In this document: positions 1-7,236 of the stretch, piece by piece
Layout of the letters: every line of letters starts with the position of its first letter
Numbering within the stretch: the stretch's first letter is position 1
Assembly: GCA_964415465.1 (NCBI GenBank)
Contig: CAYQAL010000001.1
Span: 1-64,000, forward strand
DNA: 64,000 nucleotides
Direction: 5' to 3'
Origin: JAGOTP01 sp964415465
GTDB taxonomy: Bacteria; Patescibacteriota; Patescibacteriia; 2-12-FULL-60-25
The notes under the pieces: generated by a model
Database searches by the model: none
Seen by the model: the letters and a program-made list of their open reading frames with translations, nothing else
Told to the model about the DNA's origin: nothing
Program-made: the position numbers and the translations under genes

Positions 1-1
1 C

Positions 2-1099
2 TTCGACGATAAAGAAGTGGGTCTCTGTATAAACTTGCGACCGACGAGGTCCTTCGTAGTATCTGAACAACGAGGTGGCCGTGTACTACGCAATAATCCA
101 AAGAATCCTGAAAAAGTGGCTATCATTGTTGATTTCCTAGATCGTCATGGAAAAACCGGTTTAGCTGGCTCTGTTTTGTTTGCTGAAATTGCAGGTGGAT
201 CGATGATCGAACAGCAGGTGCAAAAGAAAAGAAAGAAGCGAGATAATGAGAATGAAGACGAGAAAAAGGACGATACAGAAATAATGGCGGCAATTTCTCA
301 AGACATGCTTGCGAAGTTAAAGAAAATAAATCTTGAAGACGTGCAGATTACGTTTGAAGTTGAAGAGATTGTGAGAATCATTCAAGAAAGGAGTATTGAG
401 GTGTCGAGTATAGAAAAATTCTTGAAGTATGATGACTTTATTCGCGAGACGAAGGCGGCTGGAATCACGAGTACAAACTACGAAGAGAACCGGGCTGCAC
501 ACCCGGATTGGCCATCTAACCCCCCTAGATTCTATAAAGGGTATTGGAAGGGCTGGAAAGACATTACTGGAAAAGTAGCCAATCGTGATAAGCGGTTTTT
601 ACCCTATAGCGAGTTCTTGATTCAAGCGCAGAGTGAGGGTGTGACCAGGCATAATTATCAAGAAAAACGTAAAAGTCATTCGGACTGGCCATCTATGCCT
701 CATGTGGTGTACGCAAATGATTGGAAAAGTTGGAGGGAGGTATCACAGATAGAAAACAAAACCTTTGTCTCCTACAATGATTTTATTCGTGAGGCTAAAG
801 CGGCCGGAGTCACCAGTAAAAACTATGAAGAGATTCGGACTAAGTACCCTAGTTGGCCTTCCAGCCCCGCTAGCGCATACAAAGAATGGAGTGGCTGGGG
901 TGAGATCACTGGCAATGCAGACTTGAGTAAAAAAGAGTTCCTTCCCTTTAAAGAATTTGTTGCACAGATTCAGGCTTTGGGGGTAACAAGTCTTAATTAC
1001 CGTGAAATGAGAAAGGAGCATCAAGACTGGCCTTCTAATCCAGAAAAAACCTATAAAGATCACTGGAATGGGTGGAGGGATATAACAAAGGTTAAATAA
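2..1099 (+). CDS. C-terminal part of an SF2 helicase with four integrase-type repeats (5' partial)
   Basis: The frame is open from base 2, so the gene begins before the window; the GTG at 17 is probably internal. The first ~45 residues match the end of a superfamily 2 helicase core: LRPT, then a motif VI-like EQRGGRVLR, then VAIIVDFLD. A charged Lys/Glu-rich linker follows (about residues 65-95, counted from the GTG). Four tandem ~55-residue repeats start near residues 134, 193, 250 and 309. Each has the pattern [FY]..F...A...GVTS.NY.E.R..H.DWPS.P...YK..W.GW..ITG, which resembles the phage-integrase repeat unit (INT_rpt) family. The repeats probably bind nucleic acid or protein; that is inference. 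No tyrosine recombinase catalytic domain is present here. The helicase assignment rests on the fragment only. Confidence 0.7.
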   Translation, partial: FDDKEVGLCINLRPTRSFVVSEQRGGRVLRNNPKNPEKVAIIVDFLDRHGKTGLAGSVLFAEIAGGSMIEQQVQKKRKKRDNENEDEKKDDTEIMAAISQDMLAKLKKINLEDVQITFEVEEIVRIIQERSIEVSSIEKFLKYDDFIRETKAAGITSTNYEENRAAHPDWPSNPPRFYKGYWKGWKDITGKVANRDKRFLPYSEFLIQAQSEGVTRHNYQEKRKSHSDWPSMPHVVYANDWKSWREVSQIENKTFVSYNDFIREAKAAGVTSKNYEEIRTKYPSWPSSPASAYKEWSGWGEITGNADLSKKEFLPFKEFVAQIQALGVTSLNYREMRKEHQDWPSNPEKTYKDHWNGWRDITKVK

Positions 1100-1164
1100 T
1101 CTTGTCTTCTATGCCCAAGGTTGTTCTATTGATGTAATAGAGCGCTGACTAAATATCACATATC

Positions 1165-1190
1165 AAAAATCCAGCGTAAATGCTGGATTT
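1165..1190 (-). terminator. Terminator of tRNA-Asp
   Basis: A perfect 9-bp stem (AAATCCAGC / GCTGGATTT) with a 6-nt loop. Read on the minus strand it is followed by a short T tract. It lies directly downstream of the minus-strand tRNA-Asp. Confidence 0.75.
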
Positions 1191-1194
1191 CTGA

Positions 1195-1272
1195 TGGCGG
1201 GTGCGAAGGGATTCGAACCCTCGATCTTCTCCGTGACAGGGAGACGTGTTAACCGGGCTACACCACGCACCC
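1195..1272 (-). tRNA. tRNA-Asp (GTC)
   Basis: On the minus strand the seven-base acceptor GGGTGCG pairs perfectly with CGCACCC. The anticodon loop is CTGTCAC, giving anticodon GTC. The T arm has TTCGAAT, the discriminator is G73 as expected for Asp, and the CCA end is encoded. Confidence 0.96.
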
Positions 1273-1341
1273 ACGCGGTGTCTGGAATTGACGGGCGTTA
1301 CAATAGCAAATCGCTTCGGGGATGACAAGTCTTTGAAGAAC

Positions 1342-1605
1342 TCAGAAAATAGCTAGATTTTGCGAAATACAGACCGCGCCTTTATCTTTTCTCGAATACT
1401 GGAACGGCTCACACCCAGCTTCTTCGTAATCTGCTCGATTACGATCGGTCACTTTGAAGTAGATTTTCCCATTCGCCTCGATGCCGAAGATCTTTCCATT
1501 CAAATAAAATCCGTGACCCCCAAACATCCGACGTGTGTTGACGTCACCTAGTTCCGATAGAATATCGTTCGCGATATAGGAGATGTACTCGTCGGTTTTT
1601 GGCAT
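1342..1605 (-). CDS. TfoX N-terminal domain protein
   Basis: An 87-residue protein matching the TfoX/Sxy N-terminal domain: RRMFGGHGFYLNGKIFG (residues 25-41), then IYFKV and NRADYEEAGCEPFQY. Stand-alone TfoX-N proteins are common in bacteria and their role is unclear; full-length TfoX/Sxy regulates competence in gamma-proteobacteria. The usual C-terminal end of the domain (a YW..P segment) is missing. The protein ends about 17 residues after EPFQY, so it is slightly short and may carry a late frameshift. It faces away from the oxidoreductase at 1711. Confidence 0.8.
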   Translation of the reverse strand: MPKTDEYISYIANDILSELGDVNTRRMFGGHGFYLNGKIFGIEANGKIYFKVTDRNRADYEEAGCEPFQYSRKDKGAVCISQNLAIF

Positions 1606-1695
1606 GAGAGAGTAGTCGCTTCTTATACAAGTATCTTAGCAAGTGATGGAGGAAAGAGAATAGTTACCCCACCTAGGCTCCTAAAACCAGCCTTT

Positions 1696-1703
1696 GGTAT
1701 ACT
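1696..1703 (+). promoter_or_regulatory. Extended -10 promoter of the FAD oxidoreductase (leaderless spacing)
   Basis: TGGTATACT is an extended -10 whose last base lies 7 nt before the ATG at 1711. Transcription would start at or next to the start codon, giving a leaderless mRNA. No good -35 is visible. Confidence 0.6.
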
Positions 1704-1710
1704 GTACCCC

Positions 1711-3141
1711 ATGTCCCTTCAATCGCCCTGGCTCGCGGAGCTCGTCCGCACTCGACCCTTGAAACGACTCACGCAATACCACGAAACGGACGTCGTGATC
1801 GTAGGGGCGGGGATTGCTGGGTCGATGACGGCGGCGTTTTCCTTGTTGGAGACGTCCTACCGCATCACGATTCTTGAAGGCGGAAAGGTGGGTCATGGGG
1901 CCAGTGGGCGTAATGCCGGCCAAATGCTGACCGATTTCGAACGGCCGATCGCTGAGCTCGTGTCTGATTTCGGGTTTGATATCGTAAAGACTGGTCTCAA
2001 GAACGTCGAAGGCGCCTGGGAGCTCATCAAGCACCTCCAAGAAACGTTAAACTTGCAAACGCCCATCCATCACGCTCCGGGTTACGATGGGTTTAGTGCA
2101 CATGAACCGTTTATTGAAGCGCTGGAGAATCTCTTTTGGAAGCGTGAGATGGAGTTACCGTGGAACGAGATGCGCGTAGCCATGGGGAGAATCGATACGT
2201 CTACCATTCCAGCTCGCTACGACGGTCTCTGGGTAGAAGATACGCACGAATCGATCCTCACGGACCTCGAAACAGACGATCGCACCTATTTTGCGCTTGT
2301 GCAGATCCGTGTGGCCTGCACCAATAGCGCCCAGCTCTCAGAAGAGATCATCCAATCACTTTTGAACCGCTACCATCATCGGTTCGCGATCTTCGAAGAG
2401 TCTCCTGTCACGGAACTTCACCTCGAGCGTGATGCGATTTACCTCAAGATGAAGCATTGTGTGGTGAAGGCGAAACAGGTCGTGATGTGCACCAACGGCT
2501 TTGAGCATTTCCGGATTTTCCATCATGGACGGTTGGATATAAACGGCCAGGTGCATCGTGATATTCGTGGGTTAGTGTCGTACATGCAGGCGTATCTTGT
2601 GCCAGCTTTCCAGCCCGTGAAAGCGATGTCGTACTACACAGCGAGTCAGATTTCACCGGATCCGAACGATCCATCGGCCGCCGAGGCGTTTACCTATCTC
2701 ACGCGTCGACCATTTAAACCAAAGGGGCAGGGGACGGAGGGGCTGGTGTGTGTCGGTGGTCCAGAGACGGCTCTTCCAGAAGAAACGGCCTACGATTTTG
2801 AACACAACGTGCCGCCGCGAGTTCGTGCCGAGTTTGAAAACTTTTTAAAAGGTTCGCCACTTGGAGCGCACGCCAGTGCCGATAATCCAACCTTTGAATG
2901 GCATGGTCTCATGGGCTACACCAACGCACGTGTTCGCTGTGTCGGTCGTGAGCCGTGTTACGCCAACTTGCTTTACAATTTGGGTTGTAACGGAATCGGC
3001 ATCATGACATCCATCTATGGGGGCAAACGCATCGCGAGCCTGCTTAATGAAAAAGACGACGGAGGACATCTGTTCGACCCCAAGATGCACGTCTGTGTGC
3101 TCGCGAAGAATACTTCTGAAGATGACGAAGCAAAGAACTAG
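1711..3141 (+). CDS. FAD-dependent oxidoreductase (DAO family, PuuB/glycine oxidase-like)
   Basis: A 476-residue flavoprotein with an N-terminal Rossmann FAD motif VIVGAGIAG (residues 29-37), the GASGRNAGQM segment typical of DAO-family amine/amino acid oxidases, and a C-terminal FAD-contact region (LYNLGCNGIGIMTSIYGG). Family members such as gamma-glutamylputrescine oxidase and glycine oxidase deaminate amines with O2. The substrate here cannot be told. The N-terminal ~20 residues before the Rossmann fold are also seen in PuuB-like proteins. It is a single-gene transcript with its own -10 element and a bidirectional terminator shared with the convergent Nudix gene. Confidence 0.85.
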   Translation: MSLQSPWLAELVRTRPLKRLTQYHETDVVIVGAGIAGSMTAAFSLLETSYRITILEGGKVGHGASGRNAGQMLTDFERPIAELVSDFGFDIVKTGLKNVEGAWELIKHLQETLNLQTPIHHAPGYDGFSAHEPFIEALENLFWKREMELPWNEMRVAMGRIDTSTIPARYDGLWVEDTHESILTDLETDDRTYFALVQIRVACTNSAQLSEEIIQSLLNRYHHRFAIFEESPVTELHLERDAIYLKMKHCVVKAKQVVMCTNGFEHFRIFHHGRLDINGQVHRDIRGLVSYMQAYLVPAFQPVKAMSYYTASQISPDPNDPSAAEAFTYLTRRPFKPKGQGTEGLVCVGGPETALPEETAYDFEHNVPPRVRAEFENFLKGSPLGAHASADNPTFEWHGLMGYTNARVRCVGREPCYANLLYNLGCNGIGIMTSIYGGKRIASLLNEKDDGGHLFDPKMHVCVLAKNTSEDDEAKN

Positions 3142-3152
3142 AGATTAGATAC

Positions 3153-3186
3153 ACAAGACCCCGTACCAATTGGTACGGGGTCTTGT
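3153..3186. terminator. Bidirectional terminator
   Basis: A near-perfect palindrome (AAGACCCCGTACC / GGTACGGGGTCTT, AATT loop) with A and T flanks. It sits between the convergent oxidoreductase and Nudix genes. Confidence 0.9.
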
Positions 3187-3192
3187 TTGTAT

Positions 3193-3804
3193 TTAGTTCA
3201 AAACCGAGACTGGGCGCCAGATGTGCAACTCGTCTGGAACCTGGATCGCACCAGCGGCATGTGCACCCATGAGGGCGGCACGGAGGTGGAAGTACTCCGA
3301 GTTGAAGTTGTGAATACCAGCGTTCCATTTCTCTGGGTTCTTTTGTTCTTCGTTCAAGATCTCTTCAAGCGAAAGCCATTCGAACTTTTCGACTTCGCCT
3401 GGCTGAGGCTTGATGACGGACGTGTCACCCATGAAGAGGGTTACGAAGTTGTGCATCCAGAGACGGACGTTTTTCACGCGGCTGGTCTGAGCGACGGGCA
3501 TCTTGCTCCAGCGGATAATTTCCTCTGGACGGCTTACGATGTTGGCTTCTTCTTCGAGCTCTTTGACGACGTTGGTTTCTGGAGTTTCACCATGGGCTAC
3601 GTGGCCACCGAGGTGGGTAACCCAGACGCCTGGCATACGCTCTTTGACAAGCGAGCGCTGGTGGCAGAGCACCTGGCCCTTATCGTTCAAAACGAAGACG
3701 TTGGTTGAACGGCACCAAGCGTTCTGTGCAAAGACTTCTGGGCGCTTCAAGAGCAGGCCGGTAAGTTCGCCGTTGTGCTCGTGGACGGTTTCAATGTGTT
3801 CCAT
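3193..3804 (-). CDS. Nudix hydrolase
   Basis: A 203-residue protein starting MEHIETVHEHNGE, the start typical of IPP-isomerase-like/YfcD-type Nudix proteins. The Nudix box spans about residues 67-89 (G.....E.......KELEEEANI); the usual Arg is Lys and the usual Gly is Asn. The CAT at 3802-3804 is the first start that fits the family. A longer in-frame TTG start at 3891 would run through leader hairpins and is unlikely. Family enzymes cleave nucleoside diphosphate-linked substrates; the actual substrate is unknown. It has its own promoter and a structured leader of about 130 nt. Confidence 0.85.
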   Translation of the reverse strand: MEHIETVHEHNGELTGLLLKRPEVFAQNAWCRSTNVFVLNDKGQVLCHQRSLVKERMPGVWVTHLGGHVAHGETPETNVVKELEEEANIVSRPEEIIRWSKMPVAQTSRVKNVRLWMHNFVTLFMGDTSVIKPQPGEVEKFEWLSLEEILNEEQKNPEKWNAGIHNFNSEYFHLRAALMGAHAAGAIQVPDELHIWRPVSVLN

Positions 3805-3871
3805 AAATGAAGATGATAAATGGGTAATGGCGGGGTGAGTTGTTCTCACAAGATATTCGGCTGCCTTTCCA

Positions 3872-3929
3872 AGGATTGGGAAGGTTCCCAATCCTCAAGG
3901 TTGCGTTTATCTTGAGACAACAAGTCTCA
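3872..3929 (-). promoter_or_regulatory. Structured leader of the Nudix gene (attenuator-like)
   Basis: Two perfect hairpins lie in the leader: TGAGAC/GTCTCA (3913-3929) and AGGATTGGGAA/TTCCCAATCCT (3872-3895). A third pairing, CTCAAG (3894-3899) with CTTGAG (3911-3916), overlaps one arm of each, so the leader has mutually exclusive folds. No U-run follows the second hairpin. The regulatory role is inference. Confidence 0.4.
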
Positions 3930-3943
3930 CTCCTTAGCGGCGG

Positions 3944-3972
3944 AGGATATCATATTTTGTCCACATTGTCAA
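3944..3972 (-). promoter_or_regulatory. Promoter of the Nudix gene
   Basis: On the minus strand: TTGACA (3967-3972), 17-bp spacer, TATCCT (3944-3949). Confidence 0.75.
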
Positions 3973-3993
3973 AGATTTTGCGCCTAAAAGTCG

Positions 3994-5010
3994 CTAGATT
4001 CTGCGCAAAAGCTGCTTTACGGCGGTCTGGATAGCCGAGCTATCCATGCCATAGGCGGCGAGGAGTTCAGCTGGCTCGCCCGATTCACCAAAGGAATTTG
4101 GCATGCCGACGGGTTCAAGAGGGATTGGGAACTTGCGAGACGTGAGTTCAGCGATGGCGCCAAATAGGCCACCCGTGATCTGGTGTTCTTCAACGGTGAC
4201 GGCGCAGCCAGTTTTTTTGAAGCTCTTTAAAAGGGTATCTCCGTCGAGCGGCTTGATGGTTGGGCAGTTGATGACTTCTGCTTCGATTTTCTGCTTTTTG
4301 GAGAGCGCTTCGGCGGCGAAGAGGGCTTCGGCAAGCAGAGGGCCAGACGCAACAATTGTGACATCGGTGCCAGGGCGAACAATATAGGCACGACCAATTT
4401 CGAACGGAGCGTCTTCGGTGGTGATGACGGGGGTTTTTTCACGCGCCAGACGAATGTAGACCGGACCCGTGTGTTTGGCGGCGGCGATCGTGGCTTTTCG
4501 TGCTTCATGTACATCACACGGAGCGATCACAATGAGTCCTGGGAGAACGCGCGTCATCGCGATGTCTTCAAGTGCTTGGTGAGTGGCGCCGTCTGGGCCG
4601 ACCGAGATGCCGGTGTGAGCACCGATCACTTTTACGTTGGCGTTGCTATAACAAACGGACACGCGTAACTGATCCCACGAGCGACCAGGGGAGAAGGTGG
4701 CATACGAACTGACAAACGGAATGTGACCAGATAATGCGAGCCCTGCAGCAATGCCCATCATGTTCTGTTCAGCGACGCCACACTCGATAAAGCGTTTAGG
4801 AAATTGTTGTTTGAAGGCGAGGACGCGCGTTGATTCCGCAACATCGGCGGTTAATACAACGACGCGTTCATCGTCTTGGCCGAGCCTAAGAACGCCCTGT
4901 CCATACCCATCGCGGTTCGCGGCGCGTTCTGGAGTACCGCTAAGCAATACTGGGTGAAGCCAGTCAGCATAGGTGGCAGTTGGAGCGGTTGGTTTGGAAG
5001 AGGGGCTCAT
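3994..5010 (-). CDS. tktB: Transketolase, C-terminal subunit (pyrimidine-binding half)
   Basis: A 338-residue protein covering the pyrimidine-binding and C-terminal domains of transketolase. Visible are LTADVAEST, the catalytic-Glu region FIECGVAEQNMMGIAAGLA, HTGISVGPDGATHQ, and a C-terminal domain with GCAVTVEEHQITGGLFGA. With the upstream subunit it would transfer two-carbon units between sugar phosphates using thiamine diphosphate. The ATG overlaps the stop of the N-terminal subunit by four bases (ATGA), so the halves are translationally coupled. Split transketolases are common in bacteria and archaea. The gene symbol denotes the second subunit here. Confidence 0.93.
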   Translation of the reverse strand: MSPSSKPTAPTATYADWLHPVLLSGTPERAANRDGYGQGVLRLGQDDERVVVLTADVAESTRVLAFKQQFPKRFIECGVAEQNMMGIAAGLALSGHIPFVSSYATFSPGRSWDQLRVSVCYSNANVKVIGAHTGISVGPDGATHQALEDIAMTRVLPGLIVIAPCDVHEARKATIAAAKHTGPVYIRLAREKTPVITTEDAPFEIGRAYIVRPGTDVTIVASGPLLAEALFAAEALSKKQKIEAEVINCPTIKPLDGDTLLKSFKKTGCAVTVEEHQITGGLFGAIAELTSRKFPIPLEPVGMPNSFGESGEPAELLAAYGMDSSAIQTAVKQLLRRI

Positions 5011-5840
5011 AGGGCAGCTTTGGCGTCTTCAAGTTCACGCACGGCGCGAGCGAGTTCGTCCTTATTCGGTGGTTTGCCATGCCATTCGTAGTTACGTTCC
5101 ATAAACGATACGCCTTTGCCTGGAATCGTGTGCGCGATGATGACAGTTGGTTTTTCAGCGACGGCTTCTGCTTCTTTGCAGGCGTCGATAATCTGACGAA
5201 TGTTGTGGCCATCAATTTCAATCACATGCCAGTTGAAGGCGCGCCATTTATCAGGCAGTGGTTCGAGTGGCATGATGTCTTCGGTGTTGCCATCGATTTG
5301 AATGTTGTTACGATCGATGATACAGGTGAGGTTCTGCAGTTTTTCTTTACCGGCGAACATGACGGCTTCCCAGACCTGGCCTTCGTTCATCTCGCCATCG
5401 CTTCCAATGAGGTACGTTCGCCAGCGCGCGCCACTCATGCGTGCCGCGAGTGCCATGCCTATGGCTTGCGAGTAGCCTTGAGCAAGCGGGCCGCTCGACG
5501 TTTCGATCCCCATGTTGAAATGATTGTTCGGATGACCCTGAAATTGGCTGCCTTTTTTCCGAAGCGTTTTCAAAAAGGCGGAGCGACTACAAAACCCACG
5601 ACGAGCGAGCGTTGCATAGAGCACGGGGCAGATATGTCCGCAGGATAAGACGAGACGATCACGTTCCGCCCAGTTCGGTTTCTTTGGGTCAACGCGTAGT
5701 ACATGAAAGTACAACGCGGCAAATACGTCGGCCATGCCGAGCGGTCCGCCGGTGTGCCCGCTCTTTGCTTCATACAATGCCTGCAATACATCTAATCGAA
5801 TGTCGTAGGCGTGATGCGCGAGTTCTTTGAGAGAGAGCAT
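5007..5840 (-). CDS. tktA: Transketolase, N-terminal subunit (TPP-binding half)
   Basis: A 277-residue protein with the pyrophosphate-binding half of transketolase: SGHTGGPLGMADVFAALYF, the GDG-type motif SDGEMNEGQVWEA, then the NNIQIDG segment. It forms the other half of the active site with the downstream subunit. A -10-like TATCAT lies 11 nt before the start, and the terminator of the upstream operon ends at 5873. The pair therefore probably has its own transcript despite lying behind the rpiB-rpe run. Confidence 0.93.
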   Translation of the reverse strand: MLSLKELAHHAYDIRLDVLQALYEAKSGHTGGPLGMADVFAALYFHVLRVDPKKPNWAERDRLVLSCGHICPVLYATLARRGFCSRSAFLKTLRKKGSQFQGHPNNHFNMGIETSSGPLAQGYSQAIGMALAARMSGARWRTYLIGSDGEMNEGQVWEAVMFAGKEKLQNLTCIIDRNNIQIDGNTEDIMPLEPLPDKWRAFNWHVIEIDGHNIRQIIDACKEAEAVAEKPTVIIAHTIPGKGVSFMERNYEWHGKPPNKDELARAVRELEDAKAAL

Positions 5841-5872
5841 AGACTTCTTGCATGATACTCCAGCAGCGCACG

Positions 5873-5906
5873 AAAAAAAATCACCTCCGCCGGAGCAGAG
5901 GTGATC
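5873..5906 (-). terminator. Terminator of the rpiB-rpe-surface protein run
   Basis: A GC-rich hairpin with perfect outer arms (ATCACCTC / GAGGTGAT), followed on the minus strand by eight T residues. It separates the 5922-9586 genes from the transketolase pair. Confidence 0.9.
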
Positions 5907-5921
5907 TTTTCTTGATCGAGA

Positions 5922-6782
5922 CTAAGGAACGACGTTGATCGTGCCTTGCATCGTGGTGTTGGCGGGATCGTTGTAGTCGAACGAGCCGACAGTGTCGAAA
6001 CGCTGACTGTAGGTTGCACCTGGAGCAAGAAGTTCCGAGCCACCCATCTGCGTCATCATATTACCCTGACTCGTGCGGCCACCGGTCCAGCGAACCTGGT
6101 GATCCGTGATGTCTGAGTTGGTCCAGGTCACTTCTGTTCCACGCTTTACAGTAAGCGTGGTTGGAACGAAGCCATTGTTGCGGCTACCGATCGTGACCGT
6201 GACTTTCGTTTCATCGAATTGCTTATCCTGGTTGATGTTTGTCGTCTGCGTCATGACGTTGTCCGTGTTGTAGTCAGACGCGGTTTGAATAGCAGTACCC
6301 TGACGGTAGTTGGTGAAGAACGCATCTGGAACATCCTCAATGTTGTTCTTCCAGCTGATTCCGTAGAGTGTCTGAGCCAGCTGTTCAGAGCTTACGTGGC
6401 GCAAGACGCCACCCTGATCAACGACGTAGACTTTTGGATCGGTTGTAACCTTGACCATCTTGCGACCTGGACGATAGGTGACGTTACCCCCAAGAGGGAT
6501 CGTCGACAGCTGACCGTCTGGAATCTGCTTCACCGTGGAGAAATCGCGATACCAGGTAAAGTAGGTCTTTTCGTTTGGGAAGACGAAGCGCTTTCCGTTG
6601 GCAGCAAAGTAATACACTGTCGAGCCGGAGCCCTTAATCAAGTCACCGGAGTTAAACGCGCTGGTCGTTGCAGCGGAAGCAGCGAGAGGAAGCGCGGTTC
6701 CTCCAAGCAAGGCAAGCGTCGAAACGGCGCTTATAACACGCTTAAGAAGCATAGAATCGCTGAGGACTGTGATGGCAGTCAT
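5922..6782 (-). CDS. Secreted surface-domain protein with degenerate cupredoxin fold
   Basis: A 286-residue secreted protein. A signal peptide starts best at the internal ATG at 6752 (MLLKR, hydrophobic core, ASAA). Residues ~45-165 carry a domain shared with the protein at 7237: YYFAANGKRFVFP, TYFTWYRDF, IPLGGNVTYRPG, DVPDAFFTNY. The last ~90 residues look like a plastocyanin/amicyanin-type cupredoxin (FVPTTLTVKRGTEVTWTN, DHQV, MQGTINVV). The C..H copper loop is replaced by a segment with neither Cys nor His (DYNDPANTTMQG), so type-1 copper binding is unlikely. It is last in the rpiB-led run, followed by a strong terminator. Confidence 0.75.
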   Translation of the reverse strand: MTAITVLSDSMLLKRVISAVSTLALLGGTALPLAASAATTSAFNSGDLIKGSGSTVYYFAANGKRFVFPNEKTYFTWYRDFSTVKQIPDGQLSTIPLGGNVTYRPGRKMVKVTTDPKVYVVDQGGVLRHVSSEQLAQTLYGISWKNNIEDVPDAFFTNYRQGTAIQTASDYNTDNVMTQTTNINQDKQFDETKVTVTIGSRNNGFVPTTLTVKRGTEVTWTNSDITDHQVRWTGGRTSQGNMMTQMGGSELLAPGATYSQRFDTVGSFDYNDPANTTMQGTINVVP

Positions 6783-6789
6783 GAGTGAA

Positions 6790-7209
6790 TTATTGTTCCA
6801 ACAAGTTCGGCGCAGACTGGCTATACGAGCTCAGTACTTGTTCCGAAGATGACGGAGCAGACCCAGTTTGCGGAGACGTATTCTCCTGCTCTTTCATCAT
6901 ACCACGAAGCAAAACCACGTAGTTGATGATATCGAGCATGGTGTCTTCGACAGATTCGTTGCGAGCGGTTTTGCCTTTTCCGACGAGTTGCGTCAATCGG
7001 GAGAGTTTCATCCCAAGCAACGTAAGCAAGGTTTGTTCTGGAGAGATGCCCGCAATCTGCGCAGCGGTTTTGAAGTTCAAGAACGCATCCTGTCCTTCTG
7101 CATAGTCGTTGGACTTGTTGCGCATCAGTTCAACGCAGCGGTTAAACAACCCTTGGGTATCTTGGACAAAGGCGGAAAAATCGGTCTTCTGGTGGGAGGT
7201 GTTCGGCAT
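6790..7209 (-). CDS. NMAD1/DUF1599-like protein
   Basis: A 139-residue, mostly helical protein. It matches the nucleotide-modification-associated domain 1 / DUF1599 family: NRCVELMRNKSNDYAEG, DAFLNFK, GISPEQ, GMKLSRL, NESVEDTMLDIINYVVL. The Asp/Glu-rich helices resemble all-alpha NTP pyrophosphohydrolases, and members are frequent in phages. The Ser/Gln-rich last ~30 residues look disordered. Gaps to its neighbours are 27 nt upstream and 7 nt downstream, so it is co-transcribed with secreted proteins, an odd context. Confidence 0.7.
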   Translation of the reverse strand: MPNTSHQKTDFSAFVQDTQGLFNRCVELMRNKSNDYAEGQDAFLNFKTAAQIAGISPEQTLLTLLGMKLSRLTQLVGKGKTARNESVEDTMLDIINYVVLLRGMMKEQENTSPQTGSAPSSSEQVLSSYSQSAPNLLEQ

Positions 7210-7236
7210 ACACCTCCGATTTAGCCACGCGGACGC

